DNA of 64,000 bases from assembly GCA_020637855.1 (NCBI GenBank), contig JACKJR010000001.1, positions 744,001 to 808,000 on the forward strand, written 5' to 3'. Positions 58,803 to 64,000 of this stretch are shown piece by piece. Position 1 is the first letter of the stretch. Every line of letters starts with the position of its first letter. The notes beneath the pieces are model-generated. The model was not told the origin of the DNA. It worked only from the letters and a program-made list of their open reading frames with translations, and did not search any database. Source of the DNA: Rhodobiaceae bacterium. Lineage in GTDB: Bacteria > Pseudomonadota > Alphaproteobacteria > Rhizobiales > Tepidamorphaceae. Made by a program: the position numbers and the translations under genes.

Positions 58803-60005
58803 TCAGGCAGCCTGCGAGGCAGCGGACGTGGACCGCCCCGCAAGGTAGTCGAGTGCAGCCTGCGCCCCGCCGTTCTTGTGCGGCACGCCGGCACGTTCCA
58901 GCCCCATCTCCACACCGCACAGCGTACCCATCAGCATCAGGTCGTTGAAGTCGCCAAGATGACCGATGCGGAACACCTTGTCGGCCACCTTCGACAGGCC
59001 GTTTCCAAGTGACATGTTGAAGTTTTCAAGTGTCACCTTGCGGTAGTTGTCCGCGCTGACACCATCCGGCACCAGCACCGCCGTCAGCACGCCGGAATAA
59101 TGGCGCGGTTCGGCGCACAGCACTTCCAGCCCCCACGCTTTGACCGCGGCACGCGTTGCCGCGCCGTGGCGCTGATGGCGGGCGAAGACATTGTCGAGGC
59201 CCTCCTCGTGCAGCATGTCGATTGCTTCGACGAGACCATATAGAAGGTTGGTCGCGGGCGTGTAGGGGAAGTAGCCGGCTTCGTTTGGCCCCTTCATCTC
59301 GGACCATGACCAGTATGATTTCGAAAGCCCGGCCGACTTCGAGGCATCAACCGCCTTATCCGATACCGCGTTGAACGACAGGCCGGGCGGCAGCATCAGT
59401 CCCTTCTGGGAGCCGGAAACCGTGACATCGACGCCCCACTCGTCATGGCGGTAATCAAGCGAGGCAAGCGAGGAAATCGTATCGACCAGCAGCAGCGCGT
59501 CGTGGCCTGCCGCGTCGATTGCCGCGCGGATTTCCGGAATCTGCGTGACGCTGCCGGTCGATGTCTCGTTGTGAACGACACAGACCGCCTTGATCTCGCC
59601 GGCTGAATCCTTGCGCAGCCTGTCCTGAATCGCCTGAGGATCGGCGCCGTGGCGCCAGTCGCCTTCGATGAACTCCGGGACAAGGCCGAGGTTTTCCGCA
59701 AGCCTCTTCCACAGCGTGGCGAAGTGCCCGGTCTCATACATCAGAACCTTGTCGCCCGGCGACAGCGTGTTGACGAGGGCCGCTTCCCATGCGCCGGTGC
59801 CGGATGCGGGATAGATCACCACCTGGCCCTGGGTCTTGAATACAGACCGCATGCCGTCGAGTGCCTTGCTTCCAACTTCGGAGAATTGCGGGCCGCGATG
59901 GTCCATGGTCGGGAAGTCCATGGCGCGCAGAACGCGATCTGGAACGTTGGTGGGTCCCGGAATCTGCAGAAAATGCCTGCCCGTACCGGTGCGCGGTGGC
60001 GCCAT
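58803..60005 (-). CDS. Alanine/serine-glyoxylate aminotransferase (class V)
   Basis: A 400-residue fold-type I, class V aminotransferase of the AGT/SgaA group. HFLQIPGPTNVPDRVLRAM opens the protein and ASGTGAWEAALVNTL (~residue 65) holds the phosphate site. DTISSLASLDY gives the cofactor Asp and the Schiff-base Lys is in GSQKGLMLPPGLSF (~residue 200). These enzymes make glycine from glyoxylate with serine, alanine or related donors. AGAGGAAAC supports the start at 60005. It is the first gene of the third TRAP operon and divergent from an FAD/Fe-S hydroxyacid dehydrogenase, which together suggests a pathway through glyoxylate or hydroxypyruvate. Confidence 0.91.
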   Translation of the reverse strand: MAPPRTGTGRHFLQIPGPTNVPDRVLRAMDFPTMDHRGPQFSEVGSKALDGMRSVFKTQGQVVIYPASGTGAWEAALVNTLSPGDKVLMYETGHFATLWKRLAENLGLVPEFIEGDWRHGADPQAIQDRLRKDSAGEIKAVCVVHNETSTGSVTQIPEIRAAIDAAGHDALLLVDTISSLASLDYRHDEWGVDVTVSGSQKGLMLPPGLSFNAVSDKAVDASKSAGLSKSYWSWSEMKGPNEAGYFPYTPATNLLYGLVEAIDMLHEEGLDNVFARHQRHGAATRAAVKAWGLEVLCAEPRHYSGVLTAVLVPDGVSADNYRKVTLENFNMSLGNGLSKVADKVFRIGHLGDFNDLMLMGTLCGVEMGLERAGVPHKNGGAQAALDYLAGRSTSAASQAA

Positions 60006-60095
60006 GTTTCCTCTCCCTGTGCGTGGCCGTGCCCTTGACGGGCTTTTCTCTAGCGGCACTCATTCTTGCGTCCGGCGCCTAAACCGGATAATCGA

Positions 60096-60111
60096 ATTTT
60101 GAATACAAAAT
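60096..60111. promoter_or_regulatory. Candidate GntR operator in the divergent promoter
   Basis: ATTTTG-AATA-CAAAAT is a perfect inverted repeat with a TTGAATACAA core, lying 20 bp before the FAD/Fe-S gene start and about 90 bp before the aminotransferase start. The GntR gene at 63089 is the obvious candidate regulator. Confidence 0.5.
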
Positions 60112-60131
60112 ACACTTTGGGAATGGTGTCA

Positions 60132-63092
60132 ATGGCCCGATCCGGCTCCAGACTGGATGTCCACACCATGGAAACGCTGCAATCCGAGGTCGAGGGCGAC
60201 GTGATGTTCGACGCCTTCAGCCGCGGCCGCTATGCGACTGACGCGTCGGTCTACCAGGTGATGCCGCTGGGCGTTGTGATCCCCAGGACGTTTGCCGACG
60301 TGGAAGCGACGCTGGCGGTCGCGCGTGCGGCAGGCGTCAGCGTTTTGCCACGCGGCGGCGGCACGTCGCAGTGCGGCCAAACCGTCAACGAATCCATAGT
60401 CATCGACTTCAGCCGACACCTGAACCGGGTTGTCGATGTCGACACCGATGCGATGACCGCGACCGTCGAGCCGGGCATCGTGCTCGACCACCTCAACGCG
60501 CAGCTGAAGAGCCGCAAGGTCTGGTGTCCGGTCGATGTCTCGACCGCTTCGCGCGCCACGATCGGCGGCATGACCGCGAACAATTCCTGCGGCTCGCGCT
60601 CGATCCGCTACGGCACCATGCGCGATAACGTATCGGCTATCGACGCGCTGATGGCAGATGGATCGCGGATGCGGTTCGAGGACGTCACCCGCGACCTCGG
60701 CGGCGCAAACGATGTCCGCGCCGCGCTGTTCCGCGATCTTCTGGACATGGGCGAGCGCGAGGCCAAGGAGATCCGTGAAAGGTTCCCCGACATCATCCGC
60801 CGCGTCGGCGGCTACAATATCGACGCGCTGGTGCCGAACGGCGTAACCAACAATCTTGCCCACCTGCTCGTCGGTTCGGAAGGTACTCTGGCGCTGAGCG
60901 AGAAGATCACGCTGAAGCTCTCTCCGACGCTTGGCGGGAAGGTTCTCGGCGTCTGCCATTTCCCGACCTTCCATGACGCCATGGACGCCGCACAGCATCT
61001 GGTCACGCTGGAGCCGACGCAGGTCGAGTTGGTCGATGACACGATGATCGCGCTCGCGCGCGACATTGCGATGTTCCGGCCGGTGGTCGAGCAGTTCGTG
61101 CGCGGCGATCCGGCGGCACTCCTGATCGTTGAGTTCGCTGAACCTGAGATGGCCGAAAACCTGCGCCGGCTCAGGGCCTTAAGCGATCTGATGGCCGATC
61201 TCGGTTTCAGGTGGGACGATCCTGGCAAGAAGGAGGGCGGGGTCGTCGAGGCGATAGACCCGGACCTGCAGGCGCAGATCATCAATGTGCGCAAGCAGGG
61301 CCTCAACATCATGATGTCGATGAAGTCGGCGGGAAAGCCGGTGTCCTTCGTCGAGGATTGTGCGGTGCGCCTGCCGGACCTTGCCGAATACACGGACAAG
61401 CTGACCGGTATCTTCGCGAAACATGGCACGTCCGGCACCTGGTACGCCCATGCCTCCGTCGGCACGCTGCATGTGCGCCCCGTGCTGAACCTCAAGCTCG
61501 ATACCGACGCCAAGGCGATGCGCGCCATCGCCGAGGAGGCCTTCGAGCTTGTGCGCAGTTACAAGGGATCGCACTCGGGGGAGCACGGTGACGGCATCGT
61601 GCGTTCGGAATTCCACCGCACCATGTTCGGCGACCGCATGGTGGAAAACTTCGAATGGGTGAAGGACCGGCTCGACCCTGCCGGTACGCTCAATCCCTGC
61701 CGCATTGTCCGTCCTCCGCGCATGGATGACCGCGACTATTTCCGCTACCACGGGGACTATCGCCCGCAGGACCGCGAGACGGTGTTCGACTGGTCCGATT
61801 ACACCGGCGCGTCCGGTGGTCTGCAGGGTGCGGTCGAGATGTGCAACAACAACGGCGCCTGCCGGAAAATCGACGATGGCGTGATGTGCCCGTCCTATCG
61901 AGCGACCCGCAACGAACGCGACCTGACGCGCGGGCGCGCCAACACCCTGCGGCTGGCGCTGTCGGGTCAGCTCGGGCCGGACGCCTTCACCAGCGACGAG
62001 ATGGCTGGCACCATGAAACTGTGCGTTTCGTGCAAGGCGTGCCGGCGCGAGTGCCCGACCGGTGTCGACATGGCGAAGATGAAGATCGAGGTGCTGGCCG
62101 CCCGCGCGCGGGAAAAACGCATTGGCCTGCGCGACGCGCTTGTCGCCTTCCTGCCGCGTTATGCCCCGCTTGCAAGCCGTCTGCACTGGCTTGCCAACCT
62201 GCGTGACCGGGTTCCGGCACTGGCGCGTCTGTCGGAACGCTATGCGGGCCTGTCGGCTGCACGCACATTGCCGCAATGGCGGCGCGACACCTTCCGCGCA
62301 CCGGAAGGCGCACCGCGCCCGCAGGAGGCTGATGTCATCCTCTTCGCCGACACGTTCAACCGCTATTTCGACCCCGAAAACTTGGCTGCGGCGGTGCGCG
62401 TGCTCGAGGCGGCGGGGCTCGAGATCGGATATGCCTCTGCGCCCGTGGGGCGGCCCTTGTGTTGCGGGCGAACGTTCCTGTCAGCCGGCCTTGCCGATGA
62501 GGCGCGCAGCGAGATGATGCGCACGATCGAAGCACTGCGGCCCGCGCTCGACCGCGGCAAGCCCATCGTCGGTCTCGAGCCCTCCTGCATCATGACCTTC
62601 AGGGACGAGGCGCCTGCCATGCTGCCGTCGGTGTGGAAGCCGGAATGGTCGCAACAGTTTCTGATGCTGGAGGAATATCTCGATCGGATGCTGCAGGACA
62701 AAACGATTTCGCTGAACCTAAAGCCTCTGCCCGAGAAGCGCGCGCTGCTTCACGGACACTGCCATCAGAAGGCTTTCAATGCCGTGGGACCGGTGCAGCG
62801 CCTGCTTGCCCGTGTGCCGGAACTCCAAGTCGAGATGATTGCATCGTCATGTTGTGGTATGGCGGGTGCATTCGGGTATCAGGCCGAAACCGCCGAGGTT
62901 TCTCTGGCCATGGGGGAATTGTCGTTGCTGCCGAAAGTGCGCGAAGCCGACGGGTCCACGCTGATCGTCGCTGACGGCACATCCTGCCGGCATCAGATCG
63001 CCCATGGCGCGAACCGGAAGGCGGAGCATGTCGCGTGTATCCTGATGCGCGCGCTTGAGGATCACACACCTGGGGAAGGAGCAAGTTCATGA
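60132..63092 (+). CDS. FAD- and Fe-S-containing 2-hydroxyacid dehydrogenase (DLD/GlcD-like, fused)
   Basis: A 986-residue fusion. Residues ~30-220 are a PCMH-type FAD domain (VLPRGGGTSQCGQTV, then TIGGMTANNSCGSRSIRYG). Residues ~260-520 are a GlcD/DLD-type C-terminal oxidase domain with the metal-site HSGEHGDG (~478). A ferredoxin-like part has Cys clusters at 571-587 (CNNNGACRK, MCP) and 631-641 (C-x2-C-x2-C-x3-CP). The last third has two CCG motifs (LCCGRTF, SSCCGMAG) typical of heterodisulfide-reductase-like subunits. It should oxidise a D-2-hydroxyacid to a 2-oxoacid and feed electrons to the respiratory chain. The ATG at 60132 is preferred to 60123. It overlaps the gntR gene by 4 bp. Confidence 0.92.
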   Translation: MARSGSRLDVHTMETLQSEVEGDVMFDAFSRGRYATDASVYQVMPLGVVIPRTFADVEATLAVARAAGVSVLPRGGGTSQCGQTVNESIVIDFSRHLNRVVDVDTDAMTATVEPGIVLDHLNAQLKSRKVWCPVDVSTASRATIGGMTANNSCGSRSIRYGTMRDNVSAIDALMADGSRMRFEDVTRDLGGANDVRAALFRDLLDMGEREAKEIRERFPDIIRRVGGYNIDALVPNGVTNNLAHLLVGSEGTLALSEKITLKLSPTLGGKVLGVCHFPTFHDAMDAAQHLVTLEPTQVELVDDTMIALARDIAMFRPVVEQFVRGDPAALLIVEFAEPEMAENLRRLRALSDLMADLGFRWDDPGKKEGGVVEAIDPDLQAQIINVRKQGLNIMMSMKSAGKPVSFVEDCAVRLPDLAEYTDKLTGIFAKHGTSGTWYAHASVGTLHVRPVLNLKLDTDAKAMRAIAEEAFELVRSYKGSHSGEHGDGIVRSEFHRTMFGDRMVENFEWVKDRLDPAGTLNPCRIVRPPRMDDRDYFRYHGDYRPQDRETVFDWSDYTGASGGLQGAVEMCNNNGACRKIDDGVMCPSYRATRNERDLTRGRANTLRLALSGQLGPDAFTSDEMAGTMKLCVSCKACRRECPTGVDMAKMKIEVLAARAREKRIGLRDALVAFLPRYAPLASRLHWLANLRDRVPALARLSERYAGLSAARTLPQWRRDTFRAPEGAPRPQEADVILFADTFNRYFDPENLAAAVRVLEAAGLEIGYASAPVGRPLCCGRTFLSAGLADEARSEMMRTIEALRPALDRGKPIVGLEPSCIMTFRDEAPAMLPSVWKPEWSQQFLMLEEYLDRMLQDKTISLNLKPLPEKRALLHGHCHQKAFNAVGPVQRLLARVPELQVEMIASSCCGMAGAFGYQAETAEVSLAMGELSLLPKVREADGSTLIVADGTSCRHQIAHGANRKAEHVACILMRALEDHTPGEGASS

Positions 63093-63781
63093 GCTTCGCG
63101 GAACAGGCCCGGCCCATCGAGCGGCGAACGCTTTATGACGAACTTGTCGAGCGCGTGCGCGGGCTCGTTGTAGAGGGAGCTCTGCAGCCCGGTGAAAAGA
63201 TTCCTGAGCGCGAATTGTGCGAACGGTTCGGCGTGTCGCGAACACCCTTGCGCGAAGCGCTCAAGGTGCTGGCCTCGGACGGGCTGGTTCAGCTTACCCC
63301 CAATCGCGGCGCGACCGTGGCCCGCCTCACGGTGGAGGACCTTGAAGATGTGTTCCCGGTCATGGGCGCTCTGGAAGCGCTTGCCGGTGAATTGGCCTGC
63401 CACAACATCACCGATGAGCAGATTGCAGAGATTCAGGATGTGCACCGCAAGATGGTCGCCTGCTACGAGGCGCGCATGCTGCCCGAATATTTCCAGCTCA
63501 ACCAGAGAATCCACGAGCTGATCCTGGAGGCCGCGGGCAATCGCACGCTGAGCGCGCAATACTCCTCGCTCGCCCAGAGAATACGTCGCGCACGCTTCAT
63601 GGCCAATGCATCGGACGCGCGCTGGAAACAGGCCGTCAGCGAACACGAAGAGATCATCTCAGCACTTGAAAGCCGCAATGGCGAGGCGCTGGCCAGCATT
63701 CTGAAATTGCACCTGAACAACAAGTTTCATAGCGTGCGCAAATGGCTGATCTCGCAGGAGAACGGAACCCGCAAAGGCTGA
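63089..63781 (+). CDS. GntR family transcriptional regulator (FCD subfamily)
   Basis: A 230-residue regulator. The winged helix (residues ~12-78) includes LQPGEKIPERELCERFGVSRTPLREALKVLASDGLVQLTPNRGATV. The FCD domain has VFPVMGALEALAGELA and the metal/ligand His region NQRIHELILEAAGN, with a late SEHEEIISAL. Its start overlaps the FAD/Fe-S dehydrogenase stop (ATGA), so enzyme and regulator are made together. It probably controls this gene and the divergent aminotransferase-TRAP operon through the palindrome at 60096-60111. Confidence 0.92.
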   Translation: MSFAEQARPIERRTLYDELVERVRGLVVEGALQPGEKIPERELCERFGVSRTPLREALKVLASDGLVQLTPNRGATVARLTVEDLEDVFPVMGALEALAGELACHNITDEQIAEIQDVHRKMVACYEARMLPEYFQLNQRIHELILEAAGNRTLSAQYSSLAQRIRRARFMANASDARWKQAVSEHEEIISALESRNGEALASILKLHLNNKFHSVRKWLISQENGTRKG

Positions 63782-63885
63782 TTCAGGACCCTGAGGGTGT
63801 TTCGCAGTCTCGCCTGTACGAGTTGCCGAATGGATGCGTCCTGGTCCGGCGATGCTTCAGGTGGGAACGGAACGCCGGGTCGCCG

Positions 63886-64000
63886 TTATCGCGAACGCGA
63901 CATCCCTGATTTGACGCGCCTGAGCGGGATCGATGACTCGATTGACGCGACCACCGGGATGCGCGTGAGCTTGCCTGTCAGAAAATGTTCGAACTCCGCA
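63886..64000 (-). CDS. Lrp/AsnC family regulator, C-terminal end (partial)
   Basis: A minus-strand gene enters from the right edge; its last 37 codons end in TAA at 63886-63888. The residues AEFEHFLTGKLTRIPVVASIESSIPLRRVK match the end of the RAM (AsnC-type effector) domain of Lrp-family regulators: the F-x-x-x-L helix, R-I-P-x-V-x-S-I strand, then P-L-R-R-V-K. The target is unknown. Between 63782 and 63885 nothing is recognised. Confidence 0.7.
   Translation of the reverse strand, partial: AEFEHFLTGKLTRIPVVASIESSIPLRRVKSGMSRSR

Overview
The window looks like chromosomal DNA of a GC-rich alphaproteobacterium of the order Hyphomicrobiales (Rhizobiales), probably a heterotroph living on scavenged organic nitrogen and osmolytes. 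The best marker is the gstI–glnII pair: a DUF2735 translation inhibitor divergent from type II glutamine synthetase, with a sigma-54 promoter between them. Three complete TRAP transporters, an NMT1-type ABC transporter, PHB depolymerase and osmolyte genes (choline sulfatase, EutB/EutC-like enzymes, a dimethylglycine-dehydrogenase-like enzyme) fit that picture. No rRNA, prophage or CRISPR array was seen.

Layout. 1-2.3 kb: the 3' end of a formate/nitrite transporter gene, repeats carrying a second copy of its tail, two tandem small secreted proteins, a TRIC channel, and a duplicated tail of the next aminotransferase gene. 2.2-6.3 kb (minus): pcaC-like decarboxylase, eutB-like, eutC-like and class III aminotransferase genes. 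6.4-10.6 kb: a peptide-type binding protein divergent from choline sulfatase with a BetI-like palindrome between them, then a DUF4336 protein. 10.6-12.1 kb (minus): aroE and aroQ. 12.4-17.6 kb (plus): an RND efflux pair, a SpoIIAA-like protein and an Rrf2 regulator. 17.8-21.1 kb: a fusion of ammonium transporter, PAS, GGDEF and EAL. 21.1-25.6 kb: phaZ, a GST, gstI/glnII and a GNAT protein. 25.7-27.5 kb: an oxidoreductase divergent from a LysR regulator.

27.5-35.3 kb is one minus-strand operon: TRAP transporter, IclR regulator, hydantoinase/oxoprolinase A and B, and a cupin, behind a large palindrome. A tRNA-Gln(CTG) and an IS6-family transposase remnant follow, then a choline-kinase-like gene overlapping a sarcosine/dimethylglycine-dehydrogenase-like gene, and an IS3-family remnant.

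39.5-63.8 kb is mostly catabolic. A second TRAP operon (with an amidase, a 66-residue membrane protein and a 2-hydroxyacid dehydrogenase) and a plus-strand operon (dienelactone hydrolase, three SDR-like proteins, ABC transporter, alpha/beta hydrolase, TauE-like permease) flank a GntR gene; three copies of an ATTGT-N3-ACAAT-like site lie in the surrounding promoters. A third TRAP operon (alanine/serine-glyoxylate aminotransferase, TRAP, PanE-like and GlcG-like proteins) is divergent from an FAD/Fe-S 2-hydroxyacid dehydrogenase overlapping a second GntR. The window ends in the 3' end of an Lrp/AsnC regulator gene.

Most notable are the ammonium transporter fused to complete c-di-GMP enzymes, three consecutive SDR-like proteins that all carry the same replacement of the N-S-Y-K tetrad (K-G-S-N), and two nearby duplications of gene 3' ends.
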